64,000 nt of DNA from Enterobacter sp. R4-368 (GCF_000410515.1 NC_021500.1:1302001-1366000); one strand, 5' to 3'; positions 16,613 to 24,237 are shown, counted from the first letter of the stretch. Notes: generated by a model from the sequence alone, not told the origin. Program-made: numbers and translations.

Positions 16613-16781
16613 GGTCGTCCTTTATTTCTCTGAATTTACGCTGGAACTGCTCAAGCGGGCTGAAGCACTCGTGCTCGTAACCTTGCCGCAGGTAGATAAC
16701 GCGCTGCGTTTCTGGCTCCCAGCGGATGACACGCACAGGGACGCCGTACTGGTCTCTGAATCTGCGGTTGAGTTCGCGCAT
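16602..16781 (-). CDS. DUF4222 small phage protein
   Basis: 59-aa protein (begins MRELNRRFRDQYG; core VPVRVIRWEPETQRVIY; ends REIKDDHEH) recognisable as a DUF4222 protein, common in lambdoid prophages just before the O-like gene. A GAGG motif precedes the ATG. Its last codons overlap the start of the replication gene by 11 bases in another frame, implying coupling. Function unknown; size and charge suggest a small nucleic-acid-associated or regulatory protein. Confidence 0.75.
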   Translation of the reverse strand: MRELNRRFRDQYGVPVRVIRWEPETQRVIYLRQGYEHECFSPLEQFQRKFREIKDDHEH

Positions 16782-16948
16782 AGCTGCCTCGCCTTCCGGT
16801 AATACACCCCCACGATTGCCGCCGCCCGACTGTGGTTACATGACACCCAGCGGTTTGATAATCTGCGCTCATACCGAAACAGAGGAGCGCCCGGAACGGG
16901 GATCATCCTCAGTTGCGGTAAGCGGCTTTTAGCCGTTAAACTGTTCAT
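16622..16948 (-). CDS. Small hypothetical phage protein, overlaps DUF4222 gene
   Basis: 108-aa frame whose ATG overlaps the stop of the CII-type gene as ATGA, the coupling pattern seen across this operon. The first ~55 residues (SLTAKSRLPQLRMIPVPGAP, then basic stretches) look protein-like; the second half is Ser/Thr-rich and overlaps the better-supported DUF4222 gene by 160 bases, which casts doubt on its full length. No family recognised. Confidence 0.4.
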   Translation of the reverse strand: MNSLTAKSRLPQLRMIPVPGAPLFRYERRLSNRWVSCNHSRAAAIVGVYYRKARQLCANSTADSETSTASLCVSSAGSQKRSALSTCGKVTSTSASARLSSSSVNSEK

Positions 16949-17496
16949 GCGTTGGTATCTCCACTACGATCGACACGCCGCGACGCCGGGAGCTGCAACT
17001 CGCCGGCGTCAACTTTTTCTGGCGCGCAGAAAACACGAAACAGCAGCGTTAAATGCTCCTGCCACTTCGCCATTACCTGATAGCTGTTCTCTTCGATTTG
17101 TTCGCGTTCCGCCTGGTCAATAACCCCGTCAGCAGTTGCCTTTCTGAGATAGGTTGAGTGCTTGCCGATCCACTCGATTGATTCCATCAAGCGCTGGTTG
17201 ATGTCGGCATTGTCGATGTCATCCACTGCCACCAGTGGCACGTTCACACTGTTGGACTGGCGCGATACGGCATCAGCGATATGCTTCGTGTCGCTTGCCT
17301 GCTGAAGAACCATTGCCCAGCCCATCGGGAACACCTGATCGCCGCCGTCACGCAGGCGATTAAAAAGCGCATCAGTAGTTACATCGAGGATTTCAGCGGC
17401 TTCCGCATAGCCGCCGGGCAAAGCCGCGATAGTCTTGCGTATTGCAGCCACCAGCCACGCCGGTTGCTTTTCTACTTTCCAGTGTTCATTACCCAC
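16945..17496 (-). CDS. CII-like phage regulatory protein (YmfL/CP76 type)
   Basis: 183 aa. The opening WKVEKQPAWLVAAIRKTIAA, then GGYAEAAEILDVTTDALFNRLR as a helix-turn-helix and QVFPMGWAMVLQ, matches the YmfL/CP76 regulatory family found in the CII position of many enterobacterial lambdoid prophages. The C-terminal half contains a helical stretch likely to oligomerise. It is the second gene of the PR operon, after cro. By analogy it would activate lysogeny promoters, but direct evidence is absent. Confidence 0.8.
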   Translation of the reverse strand: MGNEHWKVEKQPAWLVAAIRKTIAALPGGYAEAAEILDVTTDALFNRLRDGGDQVFPMGWAMVLQQASDTKHIADAVSRQSNSVNVPLVAVDDIDNADINQRLMESIEWIGKHSTYLRKATADGVIDQAEREQIEENSYQVMAKWQEHLTLLFRVFCAPEKVDAGELQLPASRRVDRSGDTNA

Positions 17497-17518
17497 GGTT
17501 AACCCCTTGATTCTGTGG

Positions 17519-17722
17519 TTACGCTTTAACAGCGCTTTCGTTAGGCTTTTGGTACATCTTTGCGTCGTATTTCAAAGCGCCATCGGTAATGCGCTCGATT
17601 ACAAAAGCTTGCTTTTCAGGAATGACATTCCCCCATCGGCACACTGCAGGGTGAGAGATTCCAAGAGCGCTGGCAGTTTTAGAAATGCCACCGAAATGAT
17701 TTACAACATCGCTTTTGCGCAT
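17519..17722 (-). CDS. cro: Cro-type repressor
   Basis: 67-aa helix-turn-helix protein (MRKSDVVNHFGGISKTASAL, GISHPAVCRWG, IPEKQAFVIER), typical of the P22/lambdoid Cro family. The ATG at 17722 has an excellent GGAGGAAT ribosome-binding site; the frame continues upstream only across the operator region. It is the first gene of the leftward PR transcript, divergent from the CI gene, and would compete with CI at the shared operators to favour lytic growth. Confidence 0.88.
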   Translation of the reverse strand: MRKSDVVNHFGGISKTASALGISHPAVCRWGNVIPEKQAFVIERITDGALKYDAKMYQKPNESAVKA

Positions 17723-17748
17723 AATTCCTCCTATATGATGACGTTTTA

Positions 17749-17814
17749 AAGGTAACAAAAGGTACATTAAATAGCAAACAACAGTTACATGGGAAATTAG
17801 TAACATTAGTTACA
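17749..17814. promoter_or_regulatory. Immunity region: PR promoter and CI/Cro operators
   Basis: The leftward PR promoter reads TTGCTA (17777-17772), 17-base spacer, TACCTT (17754-17749). Operators of about 16 bp match GGTAAC-N4/5-GTTAC/GTACC: one at 17751-17766 overlaps the -10, another at 17799-17814 overlaps the CI start codon, and a partial copy starts near 17783. The same pattern appears twice at PL (18523-18572). Confidence 0.7.
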
Positions 17815-18473
17815 TGAAAACTGAAATGAATGACCGCATCCGCTCCCGGCGCCTACAGCTGGATATAACGCAACAATCGCTTGCCAAGCGTCTCGGGGTG
17901 AGTCGTGTATCCGTTACTAAATGGGAAAGTGGAACGACTAAGCCAGATGGTGAGAATCTTCACCAACTGGCTTTAGCGCTTGGTACAACTCCAGAATGGT
18001 TGCTGTATGGTCAAGGGGATAACGTCACGGACGACACAAAGTTGGTGCCCTTCGTTAAGCCAACAACAGCAGTACCAATTATTTCCGCTGTCCAGGCCGG
18101 ACTCTGGACAGATAGCTACGCAGCAGCGAGGCTTTCAGACGTGATTACATGGACGCAAACCACAGCTGATGTTTCTGCTGAGGTTTTTGGGTTAGTTGTG
18201 AGAGGGGAATCAATGACGAACCCGAATGGCCTGCCATCAATACCAGAGGGATCGATTGTCATTGTCGAGCCAAACTACGGTCAGCTTGATGAATTATATG
18301 GAAAAATAGTTGTAGCCATCTTAGATGGTTCATCAGAGGCAACCGTGAAAAAACTGGTGTGGGATAGCCCACATAGTTATCTAATGCCCTTAAACCCAGC
18401 TTTTAAACCAATCGCTATCAACGGCAACTGTCGTATTGTTGGTAAAGTAGTTCAAGTCACTCAGAACCTTTAA
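17814..18473 (+). CDS. cI: CI-type prophage repressor (HTH + S24 peptidase)
   Basis: 219-aa lysogeny repressor. Residues 7-62 are an XRE-type helix-turn-helix (TQQSLAKRLGVSRVSVTKWESG). Residues 86-219 are an S24/LexA-like autopeptidase: Ala95-Gly96 as the likely cleavage site, catalytic Ser133 (GESMTNP) and Lys179 (ATVKK). All are intact, so the prophage should be inducible through RecA. The first ATG lies within an operator and has no ribosome-binding site, suggesting a leaderless mRNA as for lambda cI; an ATG at 17826 is the alternative. Confidence 0.92.
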   Translation: MKTEMNDRIRSRRLQLDITQQSLAKRLGVSRVSVTKWESGTTKPDGENLHQLALALGTTPEWLLYGQGDNVTDDTKLVPFVKPTTAVPIISAVQAGLWTDSYAAARLSDVITWTQTTADVSAEVFGLVVRGESMTNPNGLPSIPEGSIVIVEPNYGQLDELYGKIVVAILDGSSEATVKKLVWDSPHSYLMPLNPAFKPIAINGNCRIVGKVVQVTQNL

Positions 18474-18483
18474 TCTCCCTAAG

Positions 18484-18513
18484 AGTAGCCAACATTCGCG
18501 TGGCTATTTTTTT
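18484..18513 (+). terminator. Rho-independent terminator of the repressor gene
   Basis: TAGCCA ... TGGCTA stem with a nine-base loop, followed by a run of seven T residues, about 10 bases past the repressor stop. It separates the repressor transcript from the PL promoter. Confidence 0.8.
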
Positions 18514-18522
18514 ACCCTGCAA

Positions 18523-18580
18523 TGTAACTTAAAGTACATTTACGCTTGACGATATTGGTAACTAAAGGTACCTTTAATTT
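18523..18580 (+). promoter_or_regulatory. PL promoter with two CI/Cro operators
   Basis: -35 TTGACG (18546-18551), 17-base spacer, -10 TACCTT (18569-18574), reading rightward. Operator copies TGTAACTTAAAGTACA (18523-18538) and GGTAACTAAAGGTACC (18557-18572) flank and overlap the promoter and share the sequence pattern of the operators near cro, so one repressor controls both arms. Confidence 0.75.
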
Positions 18581-18589
18581 ATCGGCGTA

Positions 18590-18760
18590 TGGCACATGTG
18601 TCGTTAGCGGTCCGGTGGGTTCCCTTGACAGTATCCCTAACCCAAGCGGGTAGCCGGAATGTGCAAGCCAGCCCCGTACTTCGGCCTGAGCGATTCACCA
18701 TCGTGGCGATTCGGTGTGACCACCGGGAAGAGTCCGGTAAAACGCGGCGGCTAAAAGTGT
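18590..18760 (+). ncRNA. Structured PL leader RNA, C4-antisense-like candidate
   Basis: GC-rich leader directly behind PL with several nested complementary segments: CCGGTGG (18612-18618) pairs with CCACCGG (18720-18726), GGGTT with AACCC, and TCACC with GGTGTGA inside. The open frame across it (from 18589) has no ribosome-binding site, so RNA function is more likely than protein. Position and stem-rich layout recall the C4 antisense RNAs of P1/P7-type and related prophages, which control antirepressor genes; nut/put-type antitermination RNA is an alternative. Boundaries are approximate. Confidence 0.45.
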
Positions 18761-19035
18761 GCTCTCGGATAGCTAAGGATTTCGATAACGGTGTGGCGGG
18801 CCTGCTCGACGCTCTCAGTGTAACCGGGGATTTCGACGGGAGCCTCCTTGATGAAATCCACAGCATCATCGGTGCTGATGGTGCCGTCGGAAATAAAAGC
18901 CGAGATCAGCGCAACGGTAAATTCAGACCGTGCGACAAGGTTTACAACGTTTTTCTCGGCTACTGCCTGAGCCTCTTTCAGGCGGGCAATTTCGAGAGTC
19001 AGTTGGTTGATTTGTTGCTGCAGCACCGTGTCCAT
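18751..19035 (-). CDS. Hypothetical phage protein with coiled-coil N-terminus
   Basis: 94-aa protein read against the PL transcript. Residues 3-35 form a leucine/glutamine-rich coiled coil (QQQINQLTLEIARLKEAQAV), and the rest is a compact alpha region (FTVALISAFISDGTISTDDA). Start ATG at 19035 has AAGGAC upstream. It recurs in enterobacterial prophages as far as I can tell, but I know no function. Being antisense to the leader RNA region it may have its own promoter on the right. Confidence 0.65.
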   Translation of the reverse strand: MDTVLQQQINQLTLEIARLKEAQAVAEKNVVNLVARSEFTVALISAFISDGTISTDDAVDFIKEAPVEIPGYTESVEQARHTVIEILSYPRAHF

Positions 19036-19544
19036 ATTCGAGTCCTTCTGATTGGGTGAGAACACCAGGACAACACCGAACCTGATGTGGTTAAAAGCCA
19101 GGCACACAACATGAAAGCGCACTCCTTCTCTCATCAGTTATGGGTGGCAGGTGTGATTAAGCGGGAGTGCGCTTCCAGTTGTGGTGAATTGCAGTCGCTT
19201 CGACGGAAACCAGAAGATAAGCGTCTGGCACCACACAACAGTATAAATGCCAATGGTAGTTTTTGGCGGCGTCGGATCTTTCCCGTGAGGGCGCCGCAAT
19301 TTTTTCTCATAACTGTAAGCGCGTTCCGGCCTCTTCCCCTGAGTGTCTGGTCGTTAATGCAAACCCTTTCCGGAGCGCGCTTTCAATTATGTGGAGATGC
19401 CACAGGCGGTTGCAGCCGCCCGCTTCATTAAGCGCCCTGCACCGGGCGTTTATTAAAGCGAACAGTCATTAATTATCGCCACCCGGCGAGGGATTCGTGC
19501 ATCCCAAAATCGCGCGTTGCAGCGCGCAAAGGAGATACAACGCA
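19036..19544. other. Gap with no confident gene
   Basis: 509 bases between the coiled-coil gene and the next rightward gene. A rightward frame (19087-19431) rich in Arg, Ser and Leu lacks a ribosome-binding site. The segment 19400-19545 contains several short GC-rich inverted repeats (GCGGTTGCAGCCGC, GCGCCCTGCACCGGGCG, TCGCGCGTTGCAGCGCGC), which suggest processed or regulatory RNA in the PL transcript. Confidence 0.4.
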
Positions 19545-20123
19545 ATGAGACAACAACTGGCATCAATGACCATTATCGAGCTGGTAAGGACCGCCAACAA
19601 TTACGCCACCAGCATCAAGCAGGCCGGTGTTTATTCCGATCTGATTAAAGAGCTGTCTTCTCGCCTTGAGGCGTTGAACCTCGCATACATCGCCAAAGTG
19701 TGCAGCCAGTCAGCGACATCAACCGAAGCGGAGCAGACGCAATCATCACCGGCAATCGCACCGCTGCAAGTAGAACGTGATCAATACGGCTACTGGACGC
19801 ACCCGGCATACAACGATTTCTGCGATGGTCGTGAGCATATTCCAACCGCTGAATTTAATGCATGGATGGATGCTAACGGGCTGGAGTGGACAGTCGTTTA
19901 CCGCGATGAGGAAGATATTGATCCGGTTGTCGATGGTTACGACATTTCGAAATGGCAACCAGAAGCGCCTGCTGGGGATGGATGGTTTGTTGGTTCCATT
20001 CACGATACGGAAGATGGTGCGGTTTGCATCTGGCTTCGCAATAAATCCGCGCCATCGCCTGAAGCTGCTGCTATCGCCCGGCAGTTTGAACAGGTGAAAG
20101 GTAACGCAGGAGAAGATAAATGA
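19545..20123 (+). CDS. Ea22-like early phage protein
   Basis: 192 aa. The N-terminal ~50 residues are helical (TIIELVRTANNYA). The C-terminal half (YWTHPAYNDFCDGREHIPTA, AWMDANGLEW, DGWFVGSIHDTEDGAVCIWLR) resembles the C-terminal domain of Ea22-type early proteins made from the PL operon of lambdoid phages; their role is undefined. I chose the ATG at 19545 behind AAGGAGATAC. It overlaps the next gene by four bases (ATGA), so the two are co-translated. Confidence 0.65.
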   Translation: MRQQLASMTIIELVRTANNYATSIKQAGVYSDLIKELSSRLEALNLAYIAKVCSQSATSTEAEQTQSSPAIAPLQVERDQYGYWTHPAYNDFCDGREHIPTAEFNAWMDANGLEWTVVYRDEEDIDPVVDGYDISKWQPEAPAGDGWFVGSIHDTEDGAVCIWLRNKSAPSPEAAAIARQFEQVKGNAGEDK

Positions 20124-20872
20124 TTCATTTTCATGGCGGGCCGATAACCCCGGACACCTGCGCTCTGAAAGCGTGGAAATCCCGCCATGCATTTATCAGT
20201 TTTGCTAACCCCGGACAGTTAGTGCTGGCTAGCGAGGTTTGCCAGTCTTTTGCACTCGACAACGGGGCCTTTAGCTTTTGGACAAAGAAACGCGTCGTCG
20301 ACTGGAACCAGTATTATGCGTTTGTCCAACGCTGGGCTAACCACCCACGTTTTGCTTTTGCCGTTATACCGGATGTGATTGGCGGCAGCAGTGAAGAAAA
20401 CGATGCGCTTATCGTTGAGTGGCCACATGGGAAATTCGTCGGCGCGCCGGTATGGCACATGAACGAACCGGATGAGCGATTTATCAGACTATGCAATGAG
20501 TTCCCGCGCGTATGCATCGGCAGCATGGGTGAATACGACGCAAAGCGCCCGCGTCGTTGTGTTGCACTTCTGCGCGATTTAATTCGACATGTCGTTGATG
20601 AGAACGGCTATCCCATTTGCAAGTTGCACGGCCTTCGCATGCTAAATGCCGATATTTTTCGGCATATACCGCTTTCGTCGGCTGACAGCACCAACGTCGC
20701 GCGGAACATTGGCATCGATAAAGCCTGGCAAAAATCAGCTTACGCGCCGGCAAGCAAAGAGACGAGGGCCGCGGTGCTGGTTGAACGCATCGAATCAATC
20801 AACAGCGCCAGCTCTCTGAACTATAACGCCGACCGCGACCGCTTTACGCCACAGTTAGCGTTCGAGATTTAA
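20120..20872 (+). CDS. TGT/DpdA-like phage protein (predicted)
   Basis: 250-aa protein with features of the tRNA-guanine transglycosylase superfamily as used by phage DpdA enzymes, which exchange guanine for 7-deazaguanine in DNA. Visible candidates: ALDNGAFSFW with D47, the strand VIPDVIGG with D85, GAPVWHMNEP, a KLHGL motif near 168-172, and SSADSTN with D189 in the place of the nucleophile loop. No queuosine-precursor genes lie nearby, so the base would have to come from the host pathway. The family call is from pattern memory, not a search. It is coupled to the preceding gene. Confidence 0.5.
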   Translation: MIHFHGGPITPDTCALKAWKSRHAFISFANPGQLVLASEVCQSFALDNGAFSFWTKKRVVDWNQYYAFVQRWANHPRFAFAVIPDVIGGSSEENDALIVEWPHGKFVGAPVWHMNEPDERFIRLCNEFPRVCIGSMGEYDAKRPRRCVALLRDLIRHVVDENGYPICKLHGLRMLNADIFRHIPLSSADSTNVARNIGIDKAWQKSAYAPASKETRAAVLVERIESINSASSLNYNADRDRFTPQLAFEI

Positions 20873-20884
20873 GGAGTGTTTAGT

Positions 20885-21154
20885 ATGCCCTGCAAACTGA
20901 AGCAACGCCGTCTGAGGCGTATACGCGAGGATATGCTCTGGTGGCGCGCTGAGGCAATGGACTGCAAAGCGCGTCTGCTGGAACTGGCAAAACTACTGGA
21001 AGAAGCCAGGCACCAGCGCGTTCCGATGCCGGTGCTGGTTACCGCCAGGATAATTAAACAGATGGCTCCGGCCACCAGCGAGCCTGAAATTTGTTTGAAG
21101 TGTAACGACGGCGCCAGGCTTGGCTGCTCGTCATGTGCGTACCGATTGAAATAG
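20885..21154 (+). CDS. Small phage zinc-finger-like protein
   Basis: 89 aa. A basic, helical N-terminus (KLKQRRLRRIREDMLWWRAE) is followed by a C-terminal CLKC ... CSSC pair spaced as in a small zinc ribbon. The ATG at 20885 has AAGGAG at good spacing; a GTG three codons earlier is less likely. It lies in the PL operon just before xis. Basic N-terminus plus zinc ribbon suggests nucleic-acid or RNA-polymerase contact, but this is inference. Confidence 0.65.
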   Translation: MPCKLKQRRLRRIREDMLWWRAEAMDCKARLLELAKLLEEARHQRVPMPVLVTARIIKQMAPATSEPEICLKCNDGARLGCSSCAYRLK

Positions 21155-21178
21155 CCGGTTGCAGCCGGTAGTGGAGAT

Positions 21179-21394
21179 ATGACCATGGCCAAGTTGATGA
21201 AGGCGAGCCAGTGGGGCAAACGCGAGTTTGAACATGGCTCGGTACCAGATAACAGAACGATTAAGCGCTGGGTTGAAGATGGCCTCTTGAAGGGACGTGT
21301 CGTGGACGGAATGGTCTGGGTATGCTCTTCCGAACAATGGGGTGTAGATTCGATGATCAGTGAGCGCGTTCGCACGTTAATGCTAGAGGATTAA
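21179..21394 (+). CDS. xis: Excisionase
   Basis: 71-aa winged-helix DNA-bending protein that directs integrase towards excision. Motifs ASQWGKREFEHGSVPDNRTI and KRWVEDGLLKGRVVDGMVWV fit the Exc/Xis family (MerR-like fold). It sits one base upstream of int in the same orientation, the standard arrangement, and would be made from PL on induction. GTGGAGAT precedes the first ATG. Confidence 0.85.
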   Translation: MTMAKLMKASQWGKREFEHGSVPDNRTIKRWVEDGLLKGRVVDGMVWVCSSEQWGVDSMISERVRTLMLED

Positions 21395-21395
21395 C

Positions 21396-22586
21396 ATGGC
21401 CGCAAGACCTCGCAAAAGGGAAAACAGAAACCTTCCGGATCACCTGTATTTTGAAAAATCATCAGGTCAATATCGTTTTACTCTGATTACCGGGAAGAGA
21501 AAGCACCTTGGAACTGATCGCGTAATGGCTATAGCGATCGCCAGAGAATATAACAACCGACTCCGCCCGGAGTCAGTACCATCAATTGAAATCCTTGTAA
21601 GAGAATCCGGCGGAATAAATGGAGAGGCGCGCCCTTTTGCTGAATATGCACAGAAGCTTTTAGATCGCGCTATTAATGATGAGAAACCAGGAGGTGATAC
21701 GTTATCAGTTTGGCTAAATGATATTGAGAGGGTTAAAGATTATTTCAGAGATATTTATGCCTGTGATATCGAACTTGAGCATGTTAATGGATATATCAGG
21801 AAATATCATTCTGAGGCATCGGCAAATGTTCAAAACAGAAAAGTCAGCTTCTTGAAAAAATTATTCAGCTATGCAGTCGATGAATCGTTAATGATGGATA
21901 ACCCTGCTGAGCGTAAAAAAATGCGCCGGGTTGAATCGAAGGTACGTCGCCGACTATCGCTTAAAGACTATCTCAAAATTCACCAAGCCGCGCCACGGTG
22001 GTTGCAGACTGCAATGGATCTTGCACTGCAAACAACGCATGCACGACTAGAGGTTTCCCGGATCAGGTATTCAATTAAACAACCCAGCGAGGGTGTGTGC
22101 GGCTGCGTATGGTTTGCTGAGCCGCAGGGAGATATTTTGGGCACGCTCTACATCCATCGCCAGAAAGTACAACATAAAGAAGCTTCTCACGTTGCGATCC
22201 CCATCGGGCCAGTATTGAAGGATATTATCGAGCGTAGCCGGGATAACGTTGCCAGTCCGTATGTGGTTCACCGGCTTCCACTTAAGCGGAGTAATCCCAC
22301 CAGCAAGGAAGTACGCCACCCGTCACAGGTTGCGCCGGACTACCTCAGCCGTTCGTTCTCAGCATTAAGGGATCAGGTCGGTGTGGCCGCAACTTTGCCA
22401 GAGAAACAGCGCCCTACTTTTCACGAGATCAGGGCTCTGTCTGCATTTCTGTTCAATAAGCAGGGGATTGATCCACAAGGCAGGATGGCACACAGCGATG
22501 CGAAGTCGACAAAGATTTATACCGAGAATCATATCGATTGGGTCATGGTACCACATGGAGAAATTAACAAAAATAAAGCCTCATAG
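21396..22586 (+). CDS. int: Lambda-type tyrosine integrase
   Basis: 396-aa site-specific recombinase. N-terminal arm-binding domain (1-65), core-binding domain (about 75-175) and catalytic domain with R217 (THARLEVSR), H343-x-x-R346 (HEIR), H366 (MAHSDAKST) and nucleophile Y375 (KIYTENH). The H366-Y375 spacing equals that in lambda Int. All catalytic residues are present, so the prophage may still excise. The attachment site it uses is probably the proL 3' copy at 24.2 kb, 1.6 kb downstream and separated from int by two cargo genes. Confidence 0.95.
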   Translation: MAARPRKRENRNLPDHLYFEKSSGQYRFTLITGKRKHLGTDRVMAIAIAREYNNRLRPESVPSIEILVRESGGINGEARPFAEYAQKLLDRAINDEKPGGDTLSVWLNDIERVKDYFRDIYACDIELEHVNGYIRKYHSEASANVQNRKVSFLKKLFSYAVDESLMMDNPAERKKMRRVESKVRRRLSLKDYLKIHQAAPRWLQTAMDLALQTTHARLEVSRIRYSIKQPSEGVCGCVWFAEPQGDILGTLYIHRQKVQHKEASHVAIPIGPVLKDIIERSRDNVASPYVVHRLPLKRSNPTSKEVRHPSQVAPDYLSRSFSALRDQVGVAATLPEKQRPTFHEIRALSAFLFNKQGIDPQGRMAHSDAKSTKIYTENHIDWVMVPHGEINKNKAS

Positions 22587-22595
22587 CGAGGCTTT
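22566..22595 (-). terminator. Leftward terminator overlapping the end of int
   Basis: Minus-strand GCCTCGCTATGAGGC hairpin followed by TTTATTTTTG. It lies just past the stop of the HEPN-like gene and inside the last codons of int, so it would end the leftward cargo transcript. Confidence 0.6.
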
Positions 22596-22607
22596 GATGA
22601 CTAAAAA

Positions 22608-22991
22608 CTAAGAGGCTTTAGGTTTGCTAATGTCAACCCATTTCGCAATCAATTTTTCAGCTGTTTTTATGGAGGTTTTAGAATCGTTGGCTGTAACTGT
22701 CGCATTTAACCGATAGTCAGAAATGATTCGCTGATCTTTTAATGCTTGTAAAGCCATGCCCAAACCTGTTAATTCAAGCTTGCTATAAGGCTCATTCCCT
22801 TTCCAAGAAGCTGTCATCAAATAATCAATAAGCCCCTGATGATTATCTTTAGGGCCATACTTAATGAATGGAAGGATATGATGATAGGCACCATAATAAG
22901 CTCTAGCCACAGCATTGCGATAGCCTATTTCATCGTTTCTGGTAACACAGTCTTTAGCAAACTCAAGAAAATCTGAACTACTGACCGGCAT
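22608..22991 (-). CDS. HEPN-like protein, second gene of a cargo pair
   Basis: 127-aa helical protein. The segment RNAVARAYYGAYHHILPF contains an R-x6-H motif (RAYYGAYH) of the kind that forms the RNase site of HEPN proteins, in a helical context with an N-terminal DFLEFAKDCV. The ATG at 22991 has a strong GAGGAGG site and overlaps the upstream gene by 14 bases. Together with its TPR-like partner it could be a toxin/antitoxin or phage-defence pair; no experiment is implied by sequence alone. AT-rich, between int and attachment site, a common cargo position. Confidence 0.6.
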   Translation of the reverse strand: MPVSSSDFLEFAKDCVTRNDEIGYRNAVARAYYGAYHHILPFIKYGPKDNHQGLIDYLMTASWKGNEPYSKLELTGLGMALQALKDQRIISDYRLNATVTANDSKTSIKTAEKLIAKWVDISKPKAS

Positions 22992-23748
22992 CAGCATCCT
23001 CCTCAATATTGCCTTTAAACCAAACGCTAAATTTTTTACCGACCAAATTATCGTTTTCTGCTAAGGAGAAAGCGATATCCAAATTCATATCAGACAATAT
23101 ATCAATGTCATCGCTGTTAACAAACATTATATATGAAGATGTTTGTTCCTCTGGGACGGAGAAAAATTCTAAAACTCTTGGTTTGACATGATATGCATCC
23201 ATCACGTCAACAACACGATTAGCCAGATCTTTATAATCCTCGTCAGTGATCCCAACAGTTTGTTTAAACTCGGTAGTATCTTTCAATGCTGAGGCTGCGA
23301 TCCTAGACATCTTTTCGCCCTCACTCTCATCTACAATCGAGATGAATTTATTCGCAAAATACAAGGCCTTATCAATATCTCCCATGAAAAGATTAGTTTC
23401 CCAAGCATGTCCTATCATGGTTCGCGAGCCGTATTGAGGCACTAATCGATTAACTAAATCCCGTGTTTCTCTAAATGTACCGTAGTCGTTGAGATAGACG
23501 ACGTAGTTTTGAGCAAAAATGTCACTATTCTGCTTTAATGATGCTTCAAAAAAATCAATAGCAATATCTTTTCTGCCGTACACGCCGTTCGCTAGTGCTT
23601 TGAGATAGTCTTCCGAGACTCTATCCTTTAATTTTTCTATGTCCTTGATATAACGATAAAATTCCATTTCAGTTATGGAAGATTTAGCCTGTAGCAGATC
23701 GATTAATTCGCTACCTATTTCGTTAGCTTTAAGTTCAGCCTGCGGCAT
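22978..23748 (-). CDS. TPR-like helical protein, first gene of a cargo pair
   Basis: 256-aa soluble, mostly helical protein. Segments such as DYLKALANGVYGRKDIAIDFFEASLKQNSD and GHAWETNLFMGDIDKALYFANKF have the size and residue pattern of tetratricopeptide-type helix pairs, giving perhaps three or four repeats; the acidic C-terminus (EEDADAG) ends within the next gene. It overlaps the HEPN-like gene and is transcribed first. A partner or neutralising role for the HEPN-like protein is my inference. No close family recognised. Confidence 0.55.
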   Translation of the reverse strand: MPQAELKANEIGSELIDLLQAKSSITEMEFYRYIKDIEKLKDRVSEDYLKALANGVYGRKDIAIDFFEASLKQNSDIFAQNYVVYLNDYGTFRETRDLVNRLVPQYGSRTMIGHAWETNLFMGDIDKALYFANKFISIVDESEGEKMSRIAASALKDTTEFKQTVGITDEDYKDLANRVVDVMDAYHVKPRVLEFFSVPEEQTSSYIMFVNSDDIDILSDMNLDIAFSLAENDNLVGKKFSVWFKGNIEEDADAGQ

Positions 23749-24189
23749 GAAAGTTCCTTCGAGTGAGAAGACACAGTTGCTTTAACTAGAGCAATCTTGA
23801 TTTGTTAGATTAGAGTACATGACAGTATGTGCAATAGCCAGACTGAAAAGTGCTATGTACTCAATTGTCAATGTAAATAATTTAAAAATGCTGATTTTTT
23901 CACACCACCTCCAATTTTATACTTACTTTTGTTGATAACATTGTTGACAAGAAAAAGTTATACACAAAAGTTAATCTTTGAAGCCTTTTAGATATGCTGA
24001 CAGGAAGTAGCTATTAACGAACCTTCCCTGCTTACTCTTAAAAAAATGACTTTGATAAAAAAGGTAAAACTGGGGGTTAAGTCATTGAAGTATATAGCGC
24101 GGATTTTGCTAAAAATGCACTGTTTGTATATACATACAAACAACTCGCAAAGCCAGATGAAGCAAGGGTTTGCCGGGTGTTAAGCCGTT
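23749..24189. other. Gap between cargo genes and the attachment site
   Basis: AT-rich, 441 bases, with no reading frame of note. It must hold the promoter of the leftward cargo pair. Short repeats such as GTTGATAACATTGTTGACAAG near 23931 and TTGTATATACATACAAACAA near 24123 (a near-perfect inverted repeat) could be integrase/excisionase arm sites or promoter elements. Confidence 0.4.
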
Positions 24190-24237
24190 GTCATGGGGTG
24201 TCAGGGGTCGGAGGTTCAAATCCTCTCGTGCCGACCA
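24190..24237 (+). other. Attachment site: 3' fragment of tRNA-Pro(GGG), proL
   Basis: 48 bases match the 3' part of enterobacterial proL from the anticodon arm through the T arm to the CCA end (GGAGGTTCAAATCCTCTCG then TGCCGACCA). The 5' half is missing, so this is not a functional tRNA; it is the displaced 3' end that marks the right boundary (att) of the prophage. The intact proL would lie beyond the left edge of the window. A hairpin terminator follows it, as behind a natural tRNA gene. Confidence 0.85.

Noticed and set aside
18589..19059. 156-codon protein behind PL
   Set aside because: No ribosome-binding site, extensive complementary segments, and it overlaps a better-supported leftward gene; RNA function is more likely.
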